From contig NC_133658.1 of assembly GCF_037893015.1 (NCBI RefSeq), positions 288,429,719 through 288,493,718 on the forward strand: 64,000 bases of DNA, read 5' to 3'. Under the pieces are notes generated by a model that ran no database searches, was not told the origin of the DNA, and was given only the letters and a program-made list of their open reading frames with translations. The DNA comes from Macrotis lagotis. Lineage: Eukaryota; Chordata; Mammalia; Peramelemorphia; Peramelidae. Positions 11,331 through 20,999 of this stretch are shown here, piece by piece (positions within the stretch are counted from its first letter, which is position 1; each line of letters begins with the position of its first letter). The translations under genes were made by a program, and so were the position numbers.

Positions 11331-11420
11331 CTGAGGCTTCTGATGTCAATTCTGACTCTGAGACATACAATAACCCCATGCTACAGAGGGGAAAGGGACA
11401 GGATCTTGATACGTGTATTT

Positions 11421-11573
11421 TTTTTTTTAGATTTTTTTGCAAGGCAGTGGGGTTAAGTGGCTTGTCCAAGGCCACACAGCTAGATAATTAGTAAGTGTCT
11501 GAGGTCGGATTTGAACCCAGGTCCTCCTGACTCCAGGGTTGGTGCTCTATCCACTGTGCCACCTAGCTGCCCC
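11421..11573 (-). repeat. WSINE1-like SINE inserted in L2
   Basis: Reverse-oriented full SINE with target duplications TGATACGTGTATTT (11407-11420) and TGATACATGTATTT (11576-11589), one mismatch. Confidence 0.93.
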
Positions 11574-11589
11574 TCTGATACATGTATTT

Positions 11590-12150
11590 GAAAATGGATA
11601 ATATGTTTGTGTGATTTCCTCCGGTTCTATTCAATAGCAAATGAATAGCATTGGAGGTGAGAGTAACCAGGACTGTGTTTCAGTAGGGACAAAGGAAAAA
11701 GGATTCCAGAGCAGAGGAGAGTAGAGGGTTGAAGTTATTGGCCAAGATTGGAGATGGAGGGAAGTCAAGTCAGAATAGGGGTAATAATCTGAGAATATAC
11801 TTAGGGTTAGAGTCTATAAGTCTCAATGAAGAGTTTAGGACAGGGGAAGGCATAGGGAGAAATGGAATGATAGGAGGTCATGGTAAGATAGAGTGAATCA
11901 GAGTTATTGACCAATAAAATGGGTAATCAGTTGTGAGATCTAGTATGTGACCATCCCTATGTGCTGAGGTAGAGTAAAAGGGAGCACTAACAAATCTGTA
12001 GATTAGGAGTTTAGGATTGTATTATTGTGAATCTTAAAGACCCTTATTATAAGGCAAGAGTTGGGGAGAAAAGGAAAATGTTGAAACAGGTGCTGAACTC
12101 TGAGGAAAGGAGAATGACTTGGGATCTGGTATATAAGAAGGTTCACACTT
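11590..12150 (-). mobile_element. L2 LINE, endonuclease region (tentative)
   Basis: Purine-rich sequence whose minus strand resembles the antisense pattern of the L2 endonuclease part; the complement around 11930-11965 reads as a G-H-x-L-D-L-type frame. It would be the N-terminal continuation of the L2 at 10342-11330. It is weaker than the reverse transcriptase part. Confidence 0.45.
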
Positions 12151-13093
12151 AGAGAACATGACTAGCAGAAACATACACATATAGAGGAATACAGGTGGTC
12201 AAAGCAATTTAGACTTCTACGTTGCAAGGACCTGATGGAATTCTCCAATGCTATTGGTTTGAGATCCCACTTAAGTTTTCTCTTCTCCACTTTTCAGTTG
12301 AGAATCAGTTTAATCTGTCATCCTTAAGTAGCTTTTGAAAGAAGGCATCTACTAAGATGATGATGGTGGGAAATTGGTGCCATAAAGATAAGAGTTCTTG
12401 AAAGTGAAAAACTAGCCCTGGAGGTAGAAAAGAACTGGATTTTTATTTTACAAGTTCAGAGATTAAACTTTTTCCTGATAAGACAATAAGCTGCTTGAGG
12501 ACAGGGTAAATAACAAAAGTTTAGGAGAGAAAGCCTGAGGGAAAGAAAGAAAGAGAAAGCCATGATAGACTGAAGTGAGTTTGGGCAAATGGAGCTGGGC
12601 CATAGTTTTCCAGTGGAATAAGTGGGGAACATGCGGTTCTAGCTTAGAAAGAGAAAGTGGCAGTCCTACAAAGAAGAGAGGAAAGGAGAGAAGGAGAGAG
12701 GCAGAAAGGGAGAGACAGAGAAAGGGAAAGAGAGCTCTCTGTTCCAGAAGACCCTATTTAAATGCAGGTTGGATAAAGGCAGTGCTTGGGGAGTGGTTTA
12801 GCATCTAGCTCCAAGTAGTCACCAGTACATATGCCATAGGGACTCCAAGTAGTGACTAAGATAGTACTCATTGCACTAGTCTTTTCTGTTCCAAAGGGCA
12901 TGACTTTCAAGTCCAACATGGTCAATTCCTGTGCCCTCTTTCAGTGGTATAGTTAGAACAGTTTGTTCTAAGAATTCCTTCCCAAAGGTTGTGATACACT
13001 CTTTCCCAGGACATATAAGAGCCAAGTAGAAAATGATTCAGGCTTAAATTGCACATGGAACAAAAGAAAAGCATCACTCACAGTTCCTGGTTA
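12151..13093. other. Unassigned sequence with a purine-rich tract
   Basis: No gene or named repeat. 12541-12745 is GA-rich low-complexity DNA; the open frame at 12575-12808 is a product of that composition. Confidence 0.4.
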
Positions 13094-13107
13094 CTGGAAT
13101 ACTTTTT

Positions 13108-13260
13108 TTTTTTTTTTAGGTTTTTGCAAGGCAAATAGGGTCAAGTGGCTTGCCCAAGGCCACACAGCTAGGTAATTATTAAGGGTCTGAGACCAGATTT
13201 GAACCCAGGTACTCCTGACTCCAGGGCTGGTGCTTTATCCACTCCTCCACCTAGCCGCCC
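13108..13260 (-). repeat. WSINE1-like SINE
   Basis: Reverse-oriented full copy with a perfect 14-base target duplication CTGGAATACTTTTT at 13094-13107 and 13261-13274. Confidence 0.95.
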
Positions 13261-13274
13261 CTGGAATACTTTTT

Positions 13275-14287
13275 GTACCACTAGTGGGAGTGTTAAAAAA
13301 ATTCTCTTTAAGCAGGGTCAATCTGACTTTAGTTCTTGATGCAAACAATACAATTGATTGATTCAGAAATTTAGTTTTGAAGCTGAAGAGGGGAGATGCA
13401 ACATTCTTTGGACCCTTCAAAGCTAGAAAAAGCCTTCTTCAGATGGTGGAGGTGAGTTAGGGAAGGAAGGAAGCAAGCCCGAATCTCTCTTTCCCTTCAG
13501 GGGATTCCTATCTGAAAAACCACATATAAAAAGTTAACTCCAAGCTTTTATATAGGACTCAGAGAGCATGCTCAAATTTCCTACTCATTTGGAATTGACT
13601 TAGTCTCGGCTCATTTCATTCATAAAATGTTATTCAAAACTTTTCACACTTGGTCAATGACCTCTGTTTGAAATCAATAATTTTTATCATTTACTTCAAG
13701 TGACTCATGGAGATAACCTGGCAACCAGAATAAATATACATCTAACATCTCAGAACAAATAAATTTTGCTGATTGCAAAGTGATTAGTTTTCATTTCTAC
13801 AGTAGTTATGGGAAACTGAGGAAACAGCAAGGGAGGATGAGGAAAAAAACTAAAGTGGATTGATGCAGAATCAGAGGCTATGTAGTGAGGAAGGTAGACT
13901 ACAGGCTGTAAAGAAAGACAATTTACATCTTACTGGAAACAAAAGGAATCCTTCTCTATGGAGAGGAAGAGGATAGACTTTGCAGCTGGAAAGCACGGGA
14001 CCATAGAATTAAAGGTTGAGTGAATTAGTGAATAAACTGGTGTCGATCTAAGTGTCAGATTCATATATCCGTGTTATACCTCTCAAGAGCTTGGTTACCA
14101 CATTGTGGGTAATGGGAGGTTTGATAAGGAATTGAAACCAATGTGGGGAGAGAATTGAGTACTTCAGATAGACCTTTGACCTCGTCAATACTCAGCCAAT
14201 TGGGGACATGGGAGGGACTTGTGTTTCTAGACAGGAGCTAAAAGGTCATGATTTTGTGCTCCACATGTGTACGTTTTTGTTTGAAAA
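13275..14287. other. Unassigned intergenic sequence
   Basis: About 1 kb of apparently unique DNA. No exon, RNA or repeat was recognised. Confidence 0.4.
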
Positions 14288-14445
14288 ACCCATTTTTTTG
14301 TTTTGTTTTTGCAAGGCAATGGGGTTAAGTGACTTGCCCAACACACAACATCTAGGTAATTATTAAGTGTCTGAATTCAAATTTGAATTCAGGTCCTTCT
14401 GACTCCAGGGTCCATGCTCTATCCACTGCATCCCCTAACTGCCCC
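14288..14445 (-). repeat. WSINE1-like SINE, diverged
   Basis: Reverse-oriented (GCAAGGCAATGGGGTTAAGT to CTAACTGCCCC), with several point changes relative to its neighbours, so probably older. Confidence 0.88.
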
Positions 14446-14456
14446 AGGACGCTCAT

Positions 14457-14950
14457 TTCTTTTTTGTTTTTAATTTCTACATTTTGTTTATTGAGACAAA
14501 CTAATTAAAAAGGCACAAACATAGGGCATATGTGTTTACATGGACATTATAACAAACCTGTACATTAAAAGTGTAGGAATGTCTTGCTTTCCTTATATAT
14601 ACAAAAGTTGTACAATTTAATGTCTCAAAGTACAAAAGATCATTTATAAAATTATTTTACACTGTTCTATTTATTTTATTTTATTTTTAACTATGTAGTT
14701 CAACTCCTTAGAACTGTTTTGTATAATGACACAGATACTTGTCCCTGATGGAGGAAGTCTGCCTCAGAAAGAAAGGTATTTTGATGTTTGGACTGCCACA
14801 GAGGGATACAAACAGAAGTAGTCCAGTTTGATAGTCCTGCAAATATTCTGCAAGATTAACACAACTAATTTCCATCTCTCTCTCAACTGCAAGATTAAAA
14901 AGAAAAAACAAAACACACACAAATTGCAAAGCAAAAATAAAACATAGTAT
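14457..14950 (-). pseudogene. Candidate retrocopy of a 3' UTR (unknown parent)
   Basis: On the minus strand the sequence runs into AATAAA (complement of about 14488-14493) followed ~20 bases later by an A-rich tail (GAAATTAAAAACAAAAAAG). A poly(A) signal plus tail inside non-LINE sequence is the mark of a reverse-transcribed mRNA end. No coding part or parent gene is recognised. The 5' limit is unclear and no target duplication was seen. It could also be an unfamiliar LINE 3' end. Confidence 0.3.
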
Positions 14951-15159
14951 AGAGTCTTCATTTTGGATTTTCTTTCAAACAATGCTTTTCAAACATTAAT
15001 GTGTGGCATGATGGTCTAAAGAGTATTTGTTTTCCTAGCTTTTGGTTTTATGCACAGAAAAAAAAATTCTGCTAAGAAACCAAAAGCACATGTATCAACA
15101 TCTCTATGTGTATATATGCATGTTTGTATGATCATTGAAGTTTCTGCACATGTCTTAAC

Positions 15160-15162
<3 letters not shown>

Positions 15163-15195
<33 letters not shown>
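15163..15195. repeat. (TG)n microsatellite
   Basis: About 16 TG dinucleotides, possible Z-DNA former. Confidence 0.95.
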
Positions 15196-15198
<3 letters not shown>

Positions 15199-15299
15199 TG
15201 GGATCATTACAGAGTTTCTGCAGGGAGCTCAAGACAGCTGTCTCCCTGAAAACATCACAAAGTTGATAGAAGTGGTTTTTTGTTTGTTTTTTGTTTTTG

Positions 15300-15447
15300 T
15301 TTTTTTAGATTTTTTAAGGCAATGGAGTTAAGGGCTTGCCCAAGGCCACACGGCTAGGTTAATTATTAAGTGTCTGAGGTCGGTTTTGAACCCAGGTATT
15401 CCTGACTCCAAGGCCGGTGTGCTATCCATTATGTTATCTAGTCACCT
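15300..15447 (-). repeat. WSINE1-like SINE
   Basis: Reverse-oriented, diverged at the tRNA head (ATGTTATCTAGTCACC instead of GCCACCTAGCNGCC). The flanks share GAAGTG. Confidence 0.85.
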
Positions 15448-16009
15448 GAAGTGTTTTCTTGATTAAAAAAATTAAGGAAAAAAGTGATGATGTTGTAAAT
15501 ACTTACAAAAAGTCATCAGATCTGCACAACACTTGATTAAGAAAATAGGGAAATAAACACTCTGCTTGTCCTGAAGGGGCATACTACCTAGTTAGTGATT
15601 AGAATAAAAAATGTTTGCAATTTAATATGACAAAACTTTTAGTGAGCAACTAACAGGTCTGTCCCATTGCAATATCAACAGGTCCTGATTGGGAGAGAAA
15701 GGGCATATACATCTACCAGTTTTAAAGCAATATTTCTTCAGTATTCCAAAGTACTCCTTTGACTCTTGAATAAGAGTCCCAGAGGTCTAGGTAGGCCAGG
15801 AGCCTCCTGGGACACCTATTTCTTCTAATTTTTTTTGACACCCATTTCTTAAGAACATTTCTTTCTTTTTTCTTTTTTCTTTTTTTTTCCTTAAGGACAT
15901 TTCAATAAAGGATCCACTTTGTTTCACTAACTGTGGTTATAAGTTTTTGGTAAGGTCTCTTATAATTGCCAATACTAAACTTTCTTTCTGGATCATTGTC
16001 TATTATCCT
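15448..16009. other. Unassigned intergenic sequence
   Basis: AT-rich, with a T/C-rich patch at 15860-15895. Nothing recognised. Confidence 0.4.
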
Positions 16010-16215
16010 CTAGCAGAGGAGAAGGGCTATTTGGTGGTGGGATGGATAGAGTACCCAAGCTGGAGTCAGGAAAATCTGAGTTTGAATAGGGCTTTAGAAG
16101 CTTATGGCTAAATGTACCTTCTATAAAACTGGAAAAGGAAATGGAAGAGTGCTTCAGTATCTTTGTCAAGAAAACCCCATGGATTATCCTTGGGCTCAAG
16201 AAGAGTCAGTTGTTT
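16010..16215 (+). repeat. MAR1-like SINE
   Basis: Head GGATAGAGTACCCAAGCTGG AGTCAGGAAAATCTGAGT with a 3' part containing TTTGTCAAGAAAACCCCATG, a motif repeated at 16823-16844 in a second copy. Confidence 0.6.
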
Positions 16216-16360
16216 GTCTTTTCTTCTTGAAGAGGACCATGACACCAGGGAATTGAATTAGTTTGAATGAGAGAGGGCTTTGCAGTCACCAGCCTTACTT
16301 TCTGTTCTGAAGCCTTCTGAGTCCAGGATGACTGCAGACGATCCTTGAATGTAGTGAGAG
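16216..16360 (+). repeat. Marsupial MAR4/RTE-type SINE fragment (tentative)
   Basis: Contains CTTCTTGAAGAGGACCATGACACC and CAGTCACCAGCCTTACTTTC, wording I associate with a dispersed RTE-linked marsupial SINE. It is a short and diverged fragment. Confidence 0.4.
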
Positions 16361-16721
16361 TTCTTAACTTTTTTTGAAACTGAAGTCTTTAACAGGTCTC
16401 AATCTGACTGAGGTTAACACCTATTCAGTGATCTAGGTTAGGTAAGAAAGTTCGAGGAAAAGAATGGCTTCTTTTTACCTAGCTTTTAAAAAAACTCAAT
16501 CTGAGGGGGAAGACCCTCAGGGTTTCTGGTCAAAATAGAAACAATTGCTATTTACATTCACTCAGAGTCAATCTTGGCCCAAACAATTACCAAGTTGATT
16601 TGGGCCTAGGACCTATTGTTGATCAATCCGAAAGAACCAGAATGATGTGGATTTAAGGCATGGCCCTAGATAGAGAAATCTAGCCCATAAGACACAAGAT
16701 AGCTTGCAAAACTCTGGCGAT

Positions 16722-16870
16722 CAAGGGGTAGCTAGGTGGCTCAGTGCACAGAGCAACATTAATTAACCTATTGTCATAAAGAAATACAAAAGTTTTGACG
16801 ATCAAAATTTACTTCTTTTTCAAGTCTTTGCCAAGAAAACCCCATAGATTGTCCAGAATCATACACAACT
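16722..16870 (+). repeat. SINE head fragment and MAR1-like 3' end
   Basis: GGGGTAGCTAGGTGGCTCAG is a + strand SINE head, cut after ~35 bases. CCAAGAAAACCCCATAGATT at 16830-16850 is the 3' motif of the MAR1-like group. Confidence 0.5.
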
Positions 16871-16889
16871 GAACAACAACGAAGTGGAA

Positions 16890-17035
16890 GAAAACAGAAT
16901 TTGGAGTCTAAGGACCAGATTTCAAATCCCATCTGTGTAATCTTGAGTTAATCATTTCCCACTTCCTGGACCTCAGTTTTTCCATCTGAAGAACGAAAAC
17001 TTAAATTAAATAATCGAAAAGGTCCTCTAGAATTC
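16890..17035 (+). repeat. MAR1/MIR-like SINE next to the CpG island
   Basis: TTTGGAGTCTAAGGACCAGA, CAAATCCCATCTGTGTAATC and AAAGGTCCTCTAGAATTCCAG follow the MAR1/MIR order. It ends ~70 bases before the ZNF143-type element and marks the upstream edge of the promoter. Confidence 0.6.
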
Positions 17036-17108
17036 CAGTTTTTTTTAATGACTATCCGGCCGTATTTACTCGCAAGTCTGACAGTCCATCCTGATTACGA
17101 CTGTGCGA

Positions 17109-17122
17109 ACTACATTTCCCAG
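17109..17122 (+). promoter_or_regulatory. ZNF143/THAP11-type promoter element (SBS)
   Basis: The sequence ACTACATTTCCCAG lies 124-137 bases upstream of the MED27 start codon, inside the CpG island. It matches the core ACTACA-N-TTCCCAG of the ZNF143 (Staf) binding site, which is common near the starts of TATA-less mammalian housekeeping genes. The bases after it (CGGCC) differ from the usual extended GCATGC half, so this is a core match only. It probably lies close to the transcription start. Confidence 0.6.
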
Positions 17123-17245
17123 CGGCCTGGGGGGGAGTGTCAGAGGAAGGCGCCCGCCGGGTGACGCCATCAGCGTGCGCGGCGGGCTGGGTATCGCGCC
17201 GGCAGCCGGCTGGACCAGCGGAGGCCGGGGCTGCTAGCGTTCGCC

Positions 17246-17448
17246 ATGGCGGATGTGTTGAGCGTCGGGGTAAATCTGGAGGCCTTTGCTCAGGCCATTG
17301 GCGCCATCCAGGCGCTACGCTCCAGCGTGACCCGCGTGTTCGACTGCCTGAAGGATGGCATGCGAAACAAGGAGACGCTGGAGGGCCGGGAGAAGGCCTT
17401 CATCGCCCACTTCCAGGACCACCTGCACTCTGTCAATCGGGACCTCAA
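17246..17448 (+). CDS. MED27: MED27 coding exon 1 (Mediator complex subunit 27, N-terminus)
   Basis: First coding exon of MED27, a nuclear subunit of the Mediator complex that links transcription factors to RNA polymerase II. The reading frame gives a protein starting MADVLSVGVNLEAF, followed by a long near-invariant block (RVFDCLKDGMRNKETLEGRE, then KAFIAHFQ and HSVNRDL) that I recognise as the vertebrate MED27 N-terminus, with only a few changes from human. The ATG is in a strong context (CGCCATGG), and no ATG precedes it within the island. The exon ends with the first two bases of an Asn codon (AA), before donor GTACGT at 17449; the codon is completed by the T that opens exon 2. The open frame continues to 17857 only by reading into the intron. 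Product and start are nearly certain; the transcription start was not determined. Confidence 0.96.
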
Positions 17449-19029
17449 GTACGTGGCCTCCGGGCGCCCCCCCGCCGCCCCCGACACCCCCAGCCCGGGC
17501 CGAAGCCCCGGGTGCCCCCGCCCGCCTCCCCTCCCCCTCCCCTCCTCCCCTTTCGCTTTCCCGATTGACATCCCCCCCCCACCGGGTAGAACTCGCTTCC
17601 TTTCCCCTTGCTCCAAAAAACTGGACTCTCATCAGCCCTGTTTTCATCTTCTGCTTCATTCATTCCCCTTTCAAATCTCCCCCCCGCCCCCACTGGTTAG
17701 CGTGGTTAAGTTAAAGTTTTTGTTTTTTTTTCTCCCCTCTCCTCCTCCAGTCTTTTCCGCCAGGTTCTGGTCTGGTTCCCATAGAAAAGGGTCAGTGCCA
17801 ATTATAGAGATAGGATCGCCAGTTGTGAGCAAAGTGAGGGCCGGACATATTAAGTGACTTCCCCAAAAGTCGCACCGATAATGTCAGAGGCAGAATTGAA
17901 ACCCAGATTCCCCGACTCCAGCTCCAGGATCTGACAGAAAACAGGACAGTCTTAAATACTTGTTGATTGATTCATTGACCCTATTACCACTCTCTTTCTC
18001 ATTTACCCCATCTTCTTTTTTCAGGAATGGTTCCCTTTTCCTTCTCCAGGAGGTGTTCATTAGTCTAAAAGTCATGACTGACTATAAATAATATAACTTG
18101 GGAAGGCTGGCTTTTAAGTTTAGGGGCTTACTTCTAGCAGAAATCCTGATAATTTAGTGCCTTACTGATTTCAGTTATATATTTCATCTTCACAGCAGTT
18201 CTGTGAGGTAGGCAGAGCAGCTCCTGTTATGTATGGTTGAAGAGCTAGGGTTTTTAGGTGGTTTTTTTTTTTGGTTGTTGCAACTTGGTTTCCTTGGCAA
18301 CCAGATGGAAAGAGGTGGGATAGAGGAGGAGGCTAAATGATGGGTACACTGGCATTCCTGTTTTTTTTTTTTGAGGGAAAGCCAGACAAACACACTACCC
18401 TCCCACAGAAATTCACAGAGGTTTTTTGGGCACTGTGCCAGTTAATGCTTTAGTAGTGTGAGAGAATGTTTTCATTACTTTCTTTTCATTGACCTCTCCC
18501 TTCTTTAAGGTTGATTTTGTTTGTAAGGTTAAGGATGCCATGACATGTACCCTGGTATGAAGTTTGAGATGTTTGTTTTGATCCTTTTTTTCAGTCTTTA
18601 TTCATAAATCCTTACAGCATCCTTGCCAAGAATAATATTTGAGACTCTAGTGAAAATGACATTGGTGCTTATGCCTAGAAAAATGTTTTTTATTTACTAT
18701 TTGAGACTATCCCTTTAGAATACTTTTAGAAGCTGCTTTTATTGTTGGATCTCTTTTGTCTGGCCTAGTTAAATAGTTCCAAGGGACATTAAAGTACCTT
18801 CATTTAACATCCTCTTGTTGGTGTTTTCTTCATTCTATTTGTTTATCTTACCTGTTCTTTGTTGTGTTAATATTTACCATCTGTGGAAAACATCCTATGT
18901 ATATCTGGCTCTATAAGAGCAATAGTTATCATTTGTTCAGGTATTTGCTGCTCTGACTAATTTAAAGATTTAAATATGGGTTTCTAAACTGTTAGTGAAG
19001 ATTGCTGTGCTACATTTATAACCAAGTCA

Positions 19030-19360
19030 ACTGAAATGAATAAGGACCTACTATATGTTAGGCACTTTGCTATTGTGGCATGCAGACAACTTTGTATGAA
19101 GTATATGTGTATAGGATAAATTACTGATGATTTCCAGGAAGGCACTTTCATTAAAAAGTGTTGGGATAATCTTCTTGTGGAAGGTGGAATTTTAGCTGAT
19201 ACTTGAAGTAAGCCAGAGAAGCAAGGAGGGAAGAGAGAATTTCAGGTATGGGGACTGTCAGAGAAAATGCCCCAGAATTGGGAGATGTTTGAGGAACAGC
19301 AAAGGGGCCAGTGTTATAGGATCATAGAGTAGATGTAAGGTGCTGGTGTAGGGAGAAAGG
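19030..19360 (-). mobile_element. L2 LINE 3' region
   Basis: Contains GGTGGAATTTTAGCTGATAC, GAGAAAATGCCCCAGAAT and GAGGAACAGCAAAGGGGCCAG, the same wording as the L2 copy at 45.4-45.9 kb. It resumes at 22430 after the nested insertions. Confidence 0.7.
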
Positions 19361-19557
19361 AAATAAGCATTGCTATTGTGTATATTATATAACAAGCATT
19401 GTACCAGTCCTTTCCAAATATTATTCATTGATTCTCAGACCCTCCCAGTGAGGTACTTGCTATTATTATCTCTATTTTGCTGTAGGAACTGAGGCAAACA
19501 AGAACTTTCCCAGGTAACACAAGTAGGAAGTATCTGAGGTTGGATTTGAATTCAGCT
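19361..19557 (-). repeat. MIR-like element, first part
   Basis: Contains CAAATATTATTCATTGATTC, GAGGTACTTGCTATTATTAT and a diverged 'GATTTGAATTCAGC' end. It is interrupted at GAATTCAGCT (19548-19557) and continues at 22391 after the L1/half-L1 insertion. Confidence 0.6.
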
Positions 19558-19774
19558 TTCTTTTTTTTTTACACTTCTTTTTTTAAATTTTATTATTTTA
19601 TTTATTTATTCTCATTTTGTACAAATGTTTTTTTACATTAATAAAATATTCTTGTGTACAAGTAAACAAAATACCCCTCCTCCCCCATGAATATAGATAG
19701 ACTTGCTTGGGTGAAAAAAGTAAAGGGGAGAGAAAAAAAATTAAAATTACAAAAAAATAATAGTAATAATTGTA

Positions 19775-19908
19775 GGTATGGCCAGGTGGCACAATGGACG
19801 AAGCACCAGCCCTGGAGCCACGAGCACCCGAGCCCATATCCAGCCTCATGAACCCAACAATCACCCAGCCATGTGACATACAAGCCACCCGATCCCCACT
19901 GCCCTGCA
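19775..19908 (+). repeat. SINE-like unit 1 in the half-L1 3' region
   Basis: GGCCAGGTGGCACAATGGAC, AGCACCAGCCCTGGAGCCA and CCCTGCAAAAACC follow the order of the local WSINE1-like SINE (head, body, tail) but are much more diverged and GC-rich. Confidence 0.7.
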
Positions 19909-19967
19909 AAAACCAAAAGAAAAAAGAAAAAAAAGACCCAAAATAAAATAAAATAGTAATAATAGTA

Positions 19968-20100
19968 GGGGTGGCTGGGTGGCAGACAGAGCATTGGCCC
20001 TTGAGCCAGGAGCACCTGGGTCCAAATCCGGCCCCAGACACCCATAGATCACCCTGCTATGTGGCCCCAGGCAGGCCATCCAGCCCCACTTGCCCTGCAC
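19968..20100 (+). repeat. SINE-like unit 2 in the half-L1 3' region
   Basis: GGTGGCTGGGTGGCAGACAG, GGGTCCAAATCCGGCCCCAG (B-box-like) and TTGCCCTGCA. Same order as unit 1. It is absent from the copy at 54.5-55.9 kb, where a deletion joins unit 1 to the following unique part. Confidence 0.7.
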
Positions 20101-20317
20101 CCTCCCCCAAATAATAATAACAAAAATTGTGCTTGAGTCTTTGTTCCAACACCAACAACTCTGTCATGGGTGGATCTCATTCTTTATGATAAGTCCATCA
20201 CAAAAGTTACTTCCATATTTTTCTACCGTTGCCATTGCTGATCGCAACTCCCTCCTTTCTTATTTCTCCACTACCATGTACTCTATTTTCTCTCTCCTTT
20301 CACTCTGACTCTGCTGT

Positions 20318-20460
20318 AGGGTCATTGACTGGCTCAGCAGACAGATCCCTGGTCCTGGGGCCAAGAAGCCCTGAGCCCCCATACCACCCCTTAGGCCCAG
20401 CATCCACCTGGCCCTATGGTCCTGGGCAGCCCTTCCAATCCCAGCCCCTTGCAAGAAGTA
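20318..20460 (+). repeat. SINE-like unit 3 in the half-L1 3' region
   Basis: GGCTCAGCAGACAGATCC, GGGCCAAGAAGCCCTGAGC and CCCCTTGCAAGAAGTA. It also occurs in the second half-L1 copy (54.94-55.09 kb). Confidence 0.65.
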
Positions 20461-20999
20461 ACAAAGAAAATGTGTTATATCTGACCACTCTACCCCCATG
20501 GTCCATCCTCTCCTCCTTTATTCACATCCCCACCCCTTCCCCCTGCTCCCCCCTCCTTCTTACTCCAGATGTCTATACCCCATTGAGTATGTATGCTGTT
20601 TCCTCTCCTAGCCATCTCTGATGAGAGCAAAGGTTCCCTCATTCCCCCTTGCCTTCCCCCTTCCATATCATTGCAGTAGCTCATTGTAATAAAAAAAATC
20701 TTATGTGAAATATCTTGGACTATTCCCCCTCTCCTTTTTCTTTCTCCCATTCCATTTCCCTTTTTTTTCTATTGACTCCATTTTTAAACCATATTTTATC
20801 TTCGAATTCAGCTTGTGCTTCAACTATAAAAGCTCTCTCTACCTGCTCTATTAACTGAGAAGGTTCATATGAGTATTATCAGTGTCATTTTTCTATGCAG
20901 GAATGCATCCAGTTCATCCTCATTAAGTCCCTCATATTTCCCCCCTCTCCTCCAATCTCCATGCTTCACCTGAGTCCTGTATCTGAAGATCAAACCTTC

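Larger units (their letters stand above)
17050..17640. promoter_or_regulatory. MED27: CpG island covering the MED27 promoter and exon 1
   Basis: This is the only stretch rich in G, C and CpG in an otherwise AT-rich window. It begins just after a MAR1-like SINE and runs across exon 1 into the start of intron 1. No TATA box is visible near the expected start. This is the usual form of a housekeeping promoter, which fits a Mediator subunit. The 3' edge passes into C-rich, CpG-poor intron sequence. The limits were judged by eye from CpG density. Confidence 0.85.

Noticed and set aside
12575..12808. 77-codon frame in purine-rich sequence
   Set aside because: Arg/Glu-rich because of GA-rich low-complexity DNA.
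1..17000. A divergent gene such as NTNG2 expected upstream of MED27 from human synteny
   Set aside because: No exon was found; in human the two genes are tens of kilobases apart, so absence in 17 kb is expected.
17137..17568. 143-codon GC-rich frame upstream of and overlapping exon 1
   Set aside because: It begins with GTG, not ATG, lies in another frame, and owes its length to the high GC content of the CpG island.
17290..17693. Three antisense frames across MED27 exon 1
   Set aside because: Shadows of the coding exon and CpG island; Gly/Arg-rich with no family features.
17449..17857. Open frame continuing from MED27 exon 1 to give a 203-residue protein
   Set aside because: After 17448 the frame is low-complexity Pro-rich intron sequence; the GT donor, the phase and the match in exon 2 show splicing at 17448.
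19598..20100. Overlapping minus-strand frames of 79-147 codons
   Set aside because: They read through the SINE-like units and A-rich tail of the half-L1, not a gene.
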